A DNA stretch of 64,000 bases from Levilactobacillus suantsaii (GCF_004115745.1 NZ_QXIL01000001.1:1-64000); one strand, 5' to 3'; positions 12,122 through 23,610 are shown, numbered from the stretch's first letter. The notes: a model not told the origin generated them from the letters alone. Made by a program: numbers and translations.

Positions 12122-12230
12122 AATCCTCTCTGTTATTAGTCCTGACCATTATACCAAAGAAACATACGTTCCGCTGGCGTCCGGGTCGATTTTAAGGGAA
12201 AATTTCTCCAGCGAATTTGCCACACGAAAA

Positions 12231-12267
12231 CGGGTAGGCTAGGCGTCTGCCGACCCTGACCTACCCG
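12231..12267 (-). terminator. Terminator after the antitoxin-like gene
   Basis: Hairpin arms CGGGTAGG and CCTACCCG followed on the minus strand by TTTTCG. It isolates the 12296-12538 gene from pcrA. Confidence 0.65.
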
Positions 12268-12295
12268 AATTAAGTTATCCATTTACTTGACCGTT

Positions 12296-12538
12296 CTAAG
12301 ATGTATGTACGGCCTTGTCCTGGACTTGTCGTAAGAGCGCTTGAATCCAAACTTGGTGTTGCGGGTCACCTAAGATCCGTTGATTAGCTCGCAGATTCTG
12401 GTAGTCGGCCTCCGAAATCAAAACGACTTCTTCACCGGCGCCCGTGGTGACCATCACCGGCTTTTGACGGTCCGTTACCCCGTTCAAGTAGTGACAAAGC
12501 TTACGTTGTAGCTCTGAATCCGTAACATGTTCCATCAT
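12296..12538 (-). CDS. Phd/YefM-like antitoxin-type protein, no toxin partner
   Basis: 80 residues from ATG 12538, or 79 from the adjacent ATG 12535; AAGGAGG lies at 12544-12550 and suits either. The fold signature of Phd/YefM antitoxins is visible: an N-terminal helix, then PVMVTTGAGEEVVLISEADY, the beta-strand and loop in which these proteins typically read VxItxxGkxvavliS.edY, followed by helices. Such proteins bind their own promoter and neutralise RelE/Doc toxins through the C-terminus. No RelE, Doc or other toxin-sized gene lies on either side, and a terminator follows. It may be a stand-alone regulator or an orphan antitoxin. Confidence 0.7.
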   Translation of the reverse strand: MMEHVTDSELQRKLCHYLNGVTDRQKPVMVTTGAGEEVVLISEADYQNLRANQRILGDPQHQVWIQALLRQVQDKAVHTS

Positions 12539-12667
12539 GAAGACCTCCTTGGCTGGGCAACGGGCAAATTCATTCGTTCTTATCATACGCGTTCGGCGGC
12601 CAAAAAGCTCACGCAAAGTTCTCATTTACTTTAAAACGTCAACTTTGTAAACCATACTATCCAAAAA

Positions 12668-12706
12668 TGGCGACCGCCCCAAAATATGCTTCAGGTACAG
12701 TCGCCA
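12668..12706 (-). terminator. Terminator after the PurK-like gene
   Basis: Arms TGGCGAC and GTCGCCA with a run of T (ATTTTTGG) on the minus strand, about 20 bases past the stop at 12727. Confidence 0.55.
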
Positions 12707-12726
12707 CTCATAACGTTTATTTTTAA

Positions 12727-13887
12727 TTACTCATCAACTGGACCAGCATCATCGTCGTCATTAGCTGACCAAATACCAGTGTCGTCCAGTTGGTCCAGCA
12801 TGGTCTTCACTGAATCCCCCTGTAAGGCCACATGACCCATGATATCATCAGGGCGCTGGTTCCGCAGGTGATAGAAGGTAAAGTGCCAGTTGGGCTTGAT
12901 CTGCCATTGAGTGCGCATTGCCGGTTGCTGGCTGACCATGAAGGCCACGGTCACAGCAGGCGTCAAAATCTTCGGCTCAGCTAACGGCAAGCCACAGATG
13001 GCCCGCAAGTGCTCGTCGAACTCATCGACGGTCGCTGCAGCAGCAAAGACGTAGCCGTTTTCACTTGGCGCCGGTGTAATCTTCTTGACGTAGATGGCCC
13101 CGCTTTGCGTGAGGTAACAGCTGACCTCAAAGACACCGACGTAGTTCACATGTTTGCCTACTTCACCGGCGATCCGTTGCAGTTCACTAGCCACCGCGGC
13201 GTCCACGTTAGCGGGAACCCAGGTCTTAAACGGCCGGTCATCCACGGATTGCGCTTCAATGATGGGGAAGAGTTGCTGGTTGCCATCGGCATCGCGTGCG
13301 ACCAATAAGGAATATTCCTTATCATAAGCAATCTGTGATTCAAGGATGTACGTCCCCCAGTCCAACAAACCTGCCGCTTTAGCGATGTCCGTTTGGGTCT
13401 TGATGACCAGTTCTCGGCCCCGGGACCATTCCTTTTGAATCGGCTTCAACACGCACGGATAACCAATCGAATTGATAGACTGGTACACGTCATCTAAACT
13501 GATGATGGTGGCGTACGGGGCAATATTGACGTTGAGTTGTTCGAAGAAGGCCCGTTCGAGTAACCGGTCCTGCATCATCTCCAACAGATCACTACCTTGC
13601 GGAATCCGGGTGTACTGGGACAAGAATTTCACCACGTCCGTGCTGACGTGATCGGAATCATAAACGACGACCGCGCAGCTTTCAGCAAAGTGCTGTAATT
13701 TATCCTTATCCTTCGCAGATCCGACCGCTTTAAAATCAGCTAACTGTAACGCTTCGCTGGTTTCGTCAGACCCGTACGCCCCCACGCGTAAACCCATTTT
13801 ACGCGCCTTGGTAACGAGCATCGCGGCGTTTTCGCTACTCCCAATGACCCCAATGGTATCTCCTGGATATAAGACCGTATTCGCCAA
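12727..13887 (-). CDS. PurK-like ATP-grasp protein with altered active-site residues
   Basis: 386 residues. The overall plan is that of N5-carboxyaminoimidazole ribonucleotide synthetase (PurK): an N-terminal Rossmann-like domain with IGVIGSSENAAMLV, a central ATP-grasp domain with YPCVLKPI and a C-terminal domain with FDEHLRAICGLPL. True PurK proteins carry an NEIAPRPHNSGH-type block containing a metal-binding Glu. Here the block reads VKKITPAPSENGY, so Asn-Glu is Lys-Lys and the Arg and His are changed. The earlier metal ligand in a MEC-type strand also appears replaced (EVSCYL). An acidic tail (NDDDDAGPVDE) ends the protein. No purE or purine operon is adjacent. It may have a different substrate or be non-catalytic. 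The alignment is from memory. Confidence 0.7.
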   Translation of the reverse strand: MANTVLYPGDTIGVIGSSENAAMLVTKARKMGLRVGAYGSDETSEALQLADFKAVGSAKDKDKLQHFAESCAVVVYDSDHVSTDVVKFLSQYTRIPQGSDLLEMMQDRLLERAFFEQLNVNIAPYATIISLDDVYQSINSIGYPCVLKPIQKEWSRGRELVIKTQTDIAKAAGLLDWGTYILESQIAYDKEYSLLVARDADGNQQLFPIIEAQSVDDRPFKTWVPANVDAAVASELQRIAGEVGKHVNYVGVFEVSCYLTQSGAIYVKKITPAPSENGYVFAAAATVDEFDEHLRAICGLPLAEPKILTPAVTVAFMVSQQPAMRTQWQIKPNWHFTFYHLRNQRPDDIMGHVALQGDSVKTMLDQLDDTGIWSANDDDDAGPVDE

Positions 13888-13999
13888 TTTACTCCCTACT
13901 TTCCACTTTTAATTTAATCCTGATGCAAAAACATTGAGTCTCTACTATTATTAGTTTACGGTTTCGACAAGTATTACACAAGTCTCACCCTTAAGTTGG

Positions 14000-14575
14000 T
14001 TAATCTTGAGCAAAGGTGACCGACCCGTTCTCAAACTTAGCAATGCTGGCCAGTGCCACTAGCGGCAAGCCGGCGTCCTTGACTAGTTGGTGTCCCTTCT
14101 GGAACCGTTTTTCAATGACCACACCGACCCCCGCAACCTTGATTTGAGCGGATTCGGCGATATCCAGCAAGCCCTGAACGGCCTGCCCGTTGGCCAAGAA
14201 ATCATCAATAATTAACACGTTATCATCGGCGGACAAGAACCGGCGGTCGATAGAAATGTCGTTATTGCCCTGCTTAGTGTAAGAATAGACCTTGGCCGTA
14301 TACAAATGGTCGGTCAACGTCAGGCTCTTGTGTTTCCGGGCAAAAATCATCGGCACGCCTAAGTGCAATGCAGCCATGACCGCGGGCGCGATGCCGGAAG
14401 ATTCGACCGTGAGGACCTTCGTCACCCCGGCGTTTTTGAAGCGCCGGGCGAACTCGGCACCCAGCTGATCCATCAGTTGCGGGTCGACCTGGTGGTTCAA
14501 AAAGTTGTCGACCTTCAACACATCACCCGGTAAGATGGTGCCGTCCTGTAAAATGCGATCCTCTAATATTTTCAT
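14000..14575 (-). CDS. xpt: Xanthine phosphoribosyltransferase
   Basis: 191 residues from ATG 14575 (MKILEDRILQDG) with GGAGG upstream; a longer frame to 14665 is unsupported. Xpt converts xanthine and PRPP to XMP in purine salvage. The PRPP-binding motif VLIIDDFLANGQA lies at about 120-132, and ESSGIAPAVMAALHLGVPMIFARK matches the Xpt substrate region, shown here only as a description of residues 59-81. The classical purine riboswitch seen upstream of xpt in Bacillus is not visible: only 92 bases separate it from menA, and these hold a promoter-like sequence. Confidence 0.93.
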   Translation of the reverse strand: MKILEDRILQDGTILPGDVLKVDNFLNHQVDPQLMDQLGAEFARRFKNAGVTKVLTVESSGIAPAVMAALHLGVPMIFARKHKSLTLTDHLYTAKVYSYTKQGNNDISIDRRFLSADDNVLIIDDFLANGQAVQGLLDIAESAQIKVAGVGVVIEKRFQKGHQLVKDAGLPLVALASIAKFENGSVTFAQD

Positions 14576-14610
14576 GATAGCCTCCGTTTGCCTTTTAAAG
14601 ATTAACCTCC

Positions 14611-14640
14611 ATTTTACCCGAATCCCCCGCCAAAAAACAA
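14611..14640 (-). promoter_or_regulatory. Candidate xpt promoter
   Basis: On the minus strand TTGTTT and TAAAAT are 18 bases apart, ending 36 bases before the xpt start. The short leader leaves no room for a purine riboswitch. Confidence 0.45.
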
Positions 14641-14667
14641 CGACTAGCCCCAGAAATTTAGGCAACT

Positions 14668-15585
14668 TTAAGCCAATAGCAAGCCTAGCGCCTCGGCAAC
14701 CACCGTGCTGAGGGCAAAGAGTCCCAGATTACGGACGGCCAAAATAAAAGTCTGCTTCTTGACGTGGACTTGAAAAAAGGCGCGGATATTTTTCGTGACC
14801 GGGATCAAACTGACCAGTGCTAGTAAGGTCCAAATCGGCAAATCACCTAACAGGACACTCGCAATCAATGACAGGTACCCCACAATGTAGAATCCGGCGA
14901 ACAACCACAACGACTTGCGCGTGCCTAAATAGTAGACGATGGTCGTTCGGTTCAGTTCCAAATCTTCCTTGGCGTCACAGATGTTGTTCGCCAGTAATAA
15001 CGCCGCAATGGCCATCACGGCAACCCCTGAAGCCAGTAAGACCCGCCACCATAGCGTCATCGTCAACGCATCGGTCTGATACAAGTTTAAGTAAACGGTA
15101 ATCGCCATGATCATAAAGCCCATGGTGAAACCGGCGAAGAACTCCCCGGTCGGCGTGCCGGACAACGGTTTCGGGCCACCGGCGTAGATGTACCCGACCA
15201 GAAAGCAGAAAAGCCCCATCACGAGTAGCGGCCAGCCGGTCACCCAGACCAGATATAACCCGATGAGGGCCGCCACACCGGCGAAACTAGCCATCAACGT
15301 AAAAATACCACGCACGTTCAAGTGGTGTACCCCAATCACATTGGTGTGCTTTTTCCACTCGGCCGCTTGATTATCGTCGGCCTTGGTGTAATCTTGATAG
15401 TTGTCATTGATATCGACAGCTATATTGAACAAAAACATCGCGATGAAAAAGAGTACGCTTAATCCACCGTTGAGGTGCCCGAAGTTATAGAAGACGAAGA
15501 TCAAGCCTAATAAAAATGGCCAAACGGACGCAATCTTAGCTTTGATTTCCACGAGTTCCAAAAAGACTTGTAAGTTCACAATCAT
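14668..15585 (-). CDS. menA: 1,4-dihydroxy-2-naphthoate polyprenyltransferase (UbiA family)
   Basis: 305 residues with eight or nine membrane segments. MenA attaches a polyprenyl chain to 1,4-dihydroxy-2-naphthoate to give demethylmenaquinone. The first aspartate-rich prenyl-diphosphate motif is visible as DINDNYQDYTKADDNQ near residue 58, and the second as NNICDAKEDLELNRTT near residue 200. A divergent prenyl diphosphate synthase at 15680 supplies the probable side-chain donor. No menB, C, D, E or F lies in the window, so the naphthoate may be imported. It is the only UbiA-type protein here. Confidence 0.88.
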   Translation of the reverse strand: MIVNLQVFLELVEIKAKIASVWPFLLGLIFVFYNFGHLNGGLSVLFFIAMFLFNIAVDINDNYQDYTKADDNQAAEWKKHTNVIGVHHLNVRGIFTLMASFAGVAALIGLYLVWVTGWPLLVMGLFCFLVGYIYAGGPKPLSGTPTGEFFAGFTMGFMIMAITVYLNLYQTDALTMTLWWRVLLASGVAVMAIAALLLANNICDAKEDLELNRTTIVYYLGTRKSLWLFAGFYIVGYLSLIASVLLGDLPIWTLLALVSLIPVTKNIRAFFQVHVKKQTFILAVRNLGLFALSTVVAEALGLLLA

Positions 15586-15622
15586 TTCCCCCTATTTCGT
15601 CACCCGACTAGGGCAGCTTTGT

Positions 15623-15651
15623 TTGACAACGTTTCCAGTTGTCGGTAAGAT
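15623..15651 (+). promoter_or_regulatory. Promoter of the polyprenyl synthase gene with an inverted repeat in the spacer
   Basis: TTGACA (15623-15628) and TAAGAT (15646-15651) are 17 bases apart, 29 bases before the start codon. The spacer region holds a perfect inverted repeat GACAAC-N7-GTTGTC at 15625-15643, placed where a repressor would block polymerase. Confidence 0.65.
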
Positions 15652-15679
15652 TAATTTTGACTAACGAACGAGGTGCAGT

Positions 15680-16657
15680 ATGGATCAACAACTTTGGCGG
15701 CAGTTCCCGCAGGTTGCGCCAGAACTCAACGCGTTACAGCCCTATCTGCTGGATGCGGTAAAATTGGCCAACCGACCTATCCACAGTAAAATATTAGCCT
15801 TATTAGAATCCGGCGGCAAGTTCTTACGTCCCGGGTACTTTTATTTATTTACCACCTTTGGCGAACCAGTGGCTGCAGAACGCTTGCGTGCCGGGGCGGC
15901 AGCGTTAGAAATCTTACACGTGGGCACGTTGATTCACGACGACGTCATCGATGAATCCCCGACCCGGCGCGGCGTACGGACCATTCAAATGAAGTACGGC
16001 CAACGCAACGCTATTTATGCCGGTGATTTCATGTTTACGGTCTACTTCGACCAGGTCTTAAAGTCCACCAGTGATACATATTTGATTCAAACGCATATCA
16101 ATGCCATGCATAAGATACTGACTGGCGAACTTGGTCAAATGGCCTTGAACTATCAAGAGGATGCCACGCTAGACGCCTACTTGCGCGAAATCGCGGGGAA
16201 GACGGCTGAATTGTTTGCGCTCGCCTGTTACCAAGGGGCAATGTTGACCCACGCTCCTAAAATCGTCCAAGATAACGCCCGACCAATTGGGATTGCCTTG
16301 GGGAGCGCCTACCAGATGCTTGACGACATTTTAGATTACGCGGGTGACCCGCGCAAGACTAAGAAACCAATCTTAGAAGACCTGCGTTCCGGCGTCTACT
16401 CGTTGCCCCTCCTGTTGGCATTACCACACGCTAAACGTGATTTTCATCACTACTTAAAGAAGCGCCAGGAGATGACGGATGACGATATTTTGGCCGTGCG
16501 CGAATTAGTCCACCAGCATCACGGCGTCGATGCCGCCCGGCAACTAGCCACGGAATGGACCGACAAAGCGCTCAACTTGATTGAACAATTACCCGCTGGA
16601 GAGACTCAAACGGAGTTGTTACGGTTGACGAAAATGCTGTTGCGGCGGGATCATTAG
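15680..16657 (+). CDS. hepT: Polyprenyl diphosphate synthase (heptaprenyl synthase component II type)
   Basis: 325 residues. It condenses isopentenyl diphosphate units into a long trans-prenyl chain for the menaquinone side chain. The first aspartate-rich motif is LIHDDVIDESPTRRG near residues 90-104 and the second is YQMLDDILDYAGD near 210-222. A GGKFLRPG segment near residue 49 is the isopentenyl-binding region. The partner subunit HepS is not seen, so this may be a single-subunit enzyme of the PreA/IspB type. A strong promoter with a possible operator precedes it, and a strong terminator follows. It is divergent from menA, sharing a 94-base intergenic region. Confidence 0.88.
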   Translation: MDQQLWRQFPQVAPELNALQPYLLDAVKLANRPIHSKILALLESGGKFLRPGYFYLFTTFGEPVAAERLRAGAAALEILHVGTLIHDDVIDESPTRRGVRTIQMKYGQRNAIYAGDFMFTVYFDQVLKSTSDTYLIQTHINAMHKILTGELGQMALNYQEDATLDAYLREIAGKTAELFALACYQGAMLTHAPKIVQDNARPIGIALGSAYQMLDDILDYAGDPRKTKKPILEDLRSGVYSLPLLLALPHAKRDFHHYLKKRQEMTDDDILAVRELVHQHHGVDAARQLATEWTDKALNLIEQLPAGETQTELLRLTKMLLRRDH

Positions 16658-16678
16658 AACTGGCAAATAGTTTAACCA

Positions 16679-16721
16679 AAAAAGAGGTGCTTCCATCACG
16701 TGTGGAAGCACCTCTTTTTTT
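16679..16721 (+). terminator. Strong terminator after hepT
   Basis: Arms AGAGGTGCTTCCA and TGGAAGCACCTCT followed by TTTTTT. The A-run on the other side allows it to serve the minus-strand gene at 16758 too. Confidence 0.88.
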
Positions 16722-16757
16722 GGAGCAGTTTATTAATCAATTTCGCCATTATTATTT

Positions 16758-17348
16758 TTACTGTACAGGGTACCGATTGTTGGTTGAATTCGAGGGTTGG
16801 CACGCTAAAATAAGCGTTATAATCGAGCCGACAAACGGCACAAAGTTGAGGAGCCACAGCCAGCCTGAATAACCACCGTCATGAAATCTTCGAACTTCCG
16901 CGGTTAGCGATGCAATAGTTAAAATAATATAACCAATCCCCATAGCCAAGCTTGCTGCGACAGCAACAATGTCGCCGACCGCTTCACTTCCATACCCCGC
17001 CATGTACCCAACCACAACCAAAAGTAGCCAAAGTACCCAAACTGCCATCATAGCAAGACAGACGGCAAGGGCACTCCACCAATAATCAGCTCTTCCCATG
17101 CGCTTATTCACTCGAAAAGCATCTTTAAAGAAAAGTTTGCCCGAATTAATGATACTTGGTCGACCACTTTCGTTATACGGTTGGCTAGCCCTGCCGTTTA
17201 CGGTCTGGTTAGGTGCCATTTGTGGGCCGTTGTTCATCCCCGCGTTAAAACCTTGTCCGTTTTGTGCAGCACCACAAAATTCACAAAACTGCGCAGAGTA
17301 CGGGATGCGTTGCCCGCAATGTGTACAGAATTTCATATTTTCTTCCAT
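16758..17348 (-). CDS. Zinc-ribbon plus DUF805 membrane protein
   Basis: 196 residues. It starts at ATG 17348 after AGAGGG. The N-terminus has a zinc ribbon with two CxxC pairs (CTHCGQRIP and CEFCGAAQ). A low-complexity Asn/Gln/Gly linker follows to about residue 65. Then comes a DUF805 domain starting LFFKDAFRVNKRMGRADYWW, with four hydrophobic helices. The FFKDAF...RxxRxxYW.. pattern is the DUF805 signature. Function is unknown; DUF805 proteins are widespread small inner-membrane proteins. It is monocistronic. Confidence 0.8.
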   Translation of the reverse strand: MEENMKFCTHCGQRIPYSAQFCEFCGAAQNGQGFNAGMNNGPQMAPNQTVNGRASQPYNESGRPSIINSGKLFFKDAFRVNKRMGRADYWWSALAVCLAMMAVWVLWLLLVVVGYMAGYGSEAVGDIVAVAASLAMGIGYIILTIASLTAEVRRFHDGGYSGWLWLLNFVPFVGSIITLILACQPSNSTNNRYPVQ

Positions 17349-17931
17349 GTTGTTTCCCTCTAATCTAAATTATCTGCTTGCTTGTAAGTCACGTGTCCAT
17401 GATTGACTCCAAGTCATATGTATCAGTCATCAGCTGGATTTAAGACAACATTCGCTCCATTCTTAATTAAGATTCAGGCCGCCGCACTCTGATTATCATC
17501 TCCTCTTCAAACGACTTGTCTGAAAAATTAAAAACCAGCTATGATTATAATGTGCTGGTTAATTTGTGATGACTATTAAATTTCATTTCAAACTATAGGC
17601 ACATAACCCTATTATTATACATGTCTAACACCCACAGTATCAATGCCCACAATAATAACCACCATCAATTTAACACGTTGATAATCTATTAAAATTGTTT
17701 TATCAATAAATTTTAAACCCGACCGGTCAAGTCTTGGATTTTGATCAATCGGGTTAATTTTTTAGCTACAGGCAAGCTTACACATTTTTACCACATGACT
17801 TTTCTTCTATCTATAGGTCTTGATTATAATATTTATAAATCATTTAACAGCAAAACCATTTTCAAACGCGCTATTCTTAAGGCAAGAACCGGTTGAATTC
17901 TACCGATTCAAATCTAAGGAGGCTATATCAT
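17349..17931. other. 583-base AT-rich intergenic region with two hairpins
   Basis: I see no credible coding sequence. Two hairpins stand out: AACCAGC/GCTGGTT at 17533-17560 and the stronger terminator at 17716-17763. The second has no plus-strand gene before it, so an unannotated short transcript between about 17570 and 17760 is possible. Confidence 0.5.
17716..17763 (+). terminator. Orphan intrinsic terminator
   Basis: Outer arms AACCCGA and TCGGGTT, inner GGTCAA and TTGATC, followed by AATTTTTT. No plus-strand gene lies directly upstream. Confidence 0.7.
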
Positions 17932-18498
17932 ATGAATTTCTCAACACCGTCCAGACCAGATTCTGACATACAACAGTTGATTAAAGCAGTGGCAACTTTA
18001 AAGGTTCAACTCTTAACGGCTACTAATCAAATTCAGGATCTAATCAGTGACAAGCAGCAACTTAACGACCGAATCTTCATGCTTCGTGCTTGGAAATTTT
18101 TTGAAAATTATGATAGCAATCCCCACCACGATTACGTATACGTTCTTCGTCTAGAAGATCAATGTTACTACGTGGGCGAAACAAGCCATTTACGTAGTCG
18201 GCTTGCTTCTCACTTCAATGGAGAAGACGAGGCTGGTTACAAGTGTGCCTACTGGACCACGCATCATCACCCCATTGCCCTGGCAAAATTATTAGAGTTT
18301 TCATCTGAAACGCCAATTCCCGACCTCAAAAAGCAAGAGACCTTGGAGACTATTAACCAAATGCGAGCGCATGGATTTCGAAACGTCCGTGGTGGTGCTT
18401 TTGTGGCGGACGACGAAAATGAACTACAGAAGTTACTCCAAAGCGATAAGCGACAACATGACTTCAACTACACCTTTGACGAAATCGCTGGGGCTTAG
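17932..18498 (+). CDS. Coiled-coil plus GIY-YIG nuclease-like protein
   Basis: 188 residues from ATG 17932, placed 9 bases after AAGGAGG; an in-frame upstream extension lacks a site. Residues about 8-50 form a heptad-like helix (IQQLIKAVATLKVQLL and QIQDLISDKQQLNDRI). From about residue 63 a GIY-YIG fold is suggested: DYVYVLRLEDQCYYVGET supplies the YVY and YYVG strands, RSRLASHF the Arg helix, and ETLETINQMRAHGFRNVRGG a helix with a conserved Glu. Similar domains occur in repair and homing nucleases and in small stand-alone proteins. The biological role is unknown. The downstream secreted protein starts 48 bases later and may be co-transcribed. Confidence 0.65.
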   Translation: MNFSTPSRPDSDIQQLIKAVATLKVQLLTATNQIQDLISDKQQLNDRIFMLRAWKFFENYDSNPHHDYVYVLRLEDQCYYVGETSHLRSRLASHFNGEDEAGYKCAYWTTHHHPIALAKLLEFSSETPIPDLKKQETLETINQMRAHGFRNVRGGAFVADDENELQKLLQSDKRQHDFNYTFDEIAGA

Positions 18499-18545
18499 TG
18501 CCGTCTAAGTTGCTTACCAAACGCTATCAGGAGGCAAATTCACCC

Positions 18546-18923
18546 ATGTTGAAAAAAATTTTGGCCATCAGTTGTCTAGTTTTTGCTCTGAGCTGGGCGC
18601 TAGTCCTGCCGCAGAGTGCCGCCGCAAAGGGAACCTACCGTGCCATCCCCCGGACCTATCGTGGGACCTGGATTCGACGATCACCTAAGTTCGGCGGTCA
18701 TCCCCGCTTAACCGTTCGCGCCCACGCCATTCACGCAACCGTCTTGCGACTAAAGGGCCATCGGTTGGGCGTCCACGTCGGTCATGGTTACGTGACGGTC
18801 TTTCAAGCCCATAAAGGTCATGCCGTCGGAGAAAATTACATTCTGAGACGGACCTGCTACCACCACCGAGTCGCCCTCAAAGTATCCTACGACACCCGCG
18901 TTGAATTCTACACCCGTGCTTAG
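18546..18923 (+). CDS. Small secreted basic protein
   Basis: 125 residues from ATG 18546 (MLKKILAISCLVF) after AGGAGG; an upstream in-frame start at 18498 is less likely. A classical signal peptide ends around QSAAAK, and no anchor follows, so the product should be released. The mature protein is very rich in Arg and His and begins with the AIPRTYRGTWIRRSP element. A related sPKsLRGTWY element recurs in many small secreted proteins of lactobacilli of unknown function. It may ride on the GIY-YIG transcript. I cannot assign a role. Confidence 0.65.
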   Translation: MLKKILAISCLVFALSWALVLPQSAAAKGTYRAIPRTYRGTWIRRSPKFGGHPRLTVRAHAIHATVLRLKGHRLGVHVGHGYVTVFQAHKGHAVGENYILRRTCYHHRVALKVSYDTRVEFYTRA

Positions 18924-18924
18924 C

Positions 18925-21750
<2,826 letters not shown>

Positions 21751-21754
<4 letters not shown>

Positions 21755-23484
21755 GCTGGCGCCTCCCCTTCCATTTCAGACCGTAAGCGAACGTAGGCCC
21801 CGTTTTGAGCCTGTAACTGGTCGGGGGTCCCTTGTTCAACCACACGACCGTGATCCAAGACTAGGATATAATCCATTTCATTCATCCAGTGTAGCCGGTG
21901 GGTCGCAAAGAAGACCAGGTGGTCCTTAAAAACGGGGAGCATGGTCTGCTTCAAGTCAACTTCAGTTTCGATATCCAAATGAGCAGTCGGTTCGTCAAAC
22001 AGTAAGATGCGCCGCGAGTCGTCCAAAAAGGCTCGGGCTAACGCAATCCGTTGGGCTTGGCCTCCGGAAACGCCCCGGGAACCTTCCCCGATTTGCGTGG
22101 CAAACCCATCCGGCAACGTGGCAATCCAATCAGTCAGACCGGCACGGTGCGCAGCTTGCGCGACCGCTTCATCTGAAGCAGCGGGCGTGTAAAACGCGAT
22201 GTTGTCCCGCAAGCTTGCGTGAAATAAGTATGGCGATTGGGGAATGTAGACGAAGCTCTTCTGCCAAGCCGCCTGGTCCAAATGAGGGACCTGAGTGCCC
22301 CGGGCGGTGATTTGACCGGCCTGGGGGCTCAAGAATCCACTCAGCGTATTGATCAACGTGGATTTCCCGGAGCCTGACGCCCCGATGATGCCCACCTTTT
22401 GGAACCCGCGAACATTGAAACTAATGTCCTTTAAAGTCGCGTGGTCAGCATCGTACCCAACATTGACGTGGTCCAAATGCAATTCATCATCCGGCGTCCA
22501 AACAGGCGTGGCAGCTGGTAACGTGTCACGGTCGGTCGGCGTTTCCCGGTGTAAGATATCCAGCACCGCCGTCAAGGCGTTCTTCCCGTTTAAAGTTGCA
22601 TGGTAGTCGTTAGCGAAATTACGCATCGGGGCAAAGTAGTCCGGTGCCAGCGTCAAGATGACCAGTGCGGGCAACAGTTGAATCGTATTGTCCATCAGCC
22701 CGAACCCTAAGAAGACCGCAATGATTGCAATTGACAACGTCGTGAAAAAGTCCAACGCAAAGGTTGACGTCATCGCAATGGTCAGTGTCGCCATCGTTTT
22801 CTTCCGATAATCTTCACTAACCGAATAAACGTTACCTGCATATTGCTTGTTCAAGCCCAACTGCTTTAAAGTCGGTAACCCCCGCAAGGTGTCGACAAAA
22901 TGGTTCGATAACCGCTGGTACCCGGCGTATTGCCGGTCAGCCTTGGCCTGGGCCGCCAACCCTAAGATCACCATAAAGAAGATGATCAACGGGTAGATGA
23001 CCAGCAAGAACAGTGCTTCTTTCCACTGAATCAATGCGATATAAATCAGAATCAACCACGGTGTAATCGCTAGGTCCAAGACCTTACCGATAATCATCAT
23101 CAAATAAGTTTGAATCTTATCGATACCTTCGAGGCCCATGGTAACCACGTTCCCGGTCCCCTCTTGCGCGACAACGCTTGGACCGAGGTCAAAAAGCTTA
23201 GCCATGAACTGTTTCCGTAATTTTTTAGTGGTACTTTCCACAAACGGATAAGTCAGCCAATTTTTTAGGACCGTCATCAAATGCCGGCCTAAGAAAGCGA
23301 CCGCAAAAATCACCAGCGGGGCCACGATAGTCCCGACGGCTTGAAGCTTCCAGAGATTCACAATTGCCACCGAAAGGTACTTGGCCTGTAAAATAATTAA
23401 AATAGCTTGAATCACAGTTAACAGGCTCTGCCAGACAATGACTTTACGAATACCCGGAAATTGGAACACACGTTGATCAATCAA
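21751..23484 (-). CDS. cydD: ABC exporter CydD (cytochrome bd assembly)
   Basis: 577 residues with a membrane domain to about residue 320 and an ATPase domain. Motifs are Walker A GASGSGKST, signature VSGGQAQRIALAR, and Walker B RILLFDEPTAHLD with the H-loop FFATHRL. It pairs with CydC and overlaps its start. The gene begins 223 bases after cydB, with a hairpin in between, so it may have its own promoter or depend on read-through from cydAB. Confidence 0.9.
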
Positions 23485-23610
23485 ATAAATCCCCCCAGTT
23501 CAATCAAGTTGCCTATACCGCTTATGATACTGCTTTCATTTCTATTTGACGAGGGCTCGCGGCAGTTAAAATTCGTTTATCATTTGATAGTTTTTCTTAT
23601 CAGAACACAC

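Noticed and set aside
15425-15665. Possible shared riboswitch between menA and hepT
   Set aside because: The 94-base gap holds a promoter and an inverted repeat, without conserved riboswitch elements.
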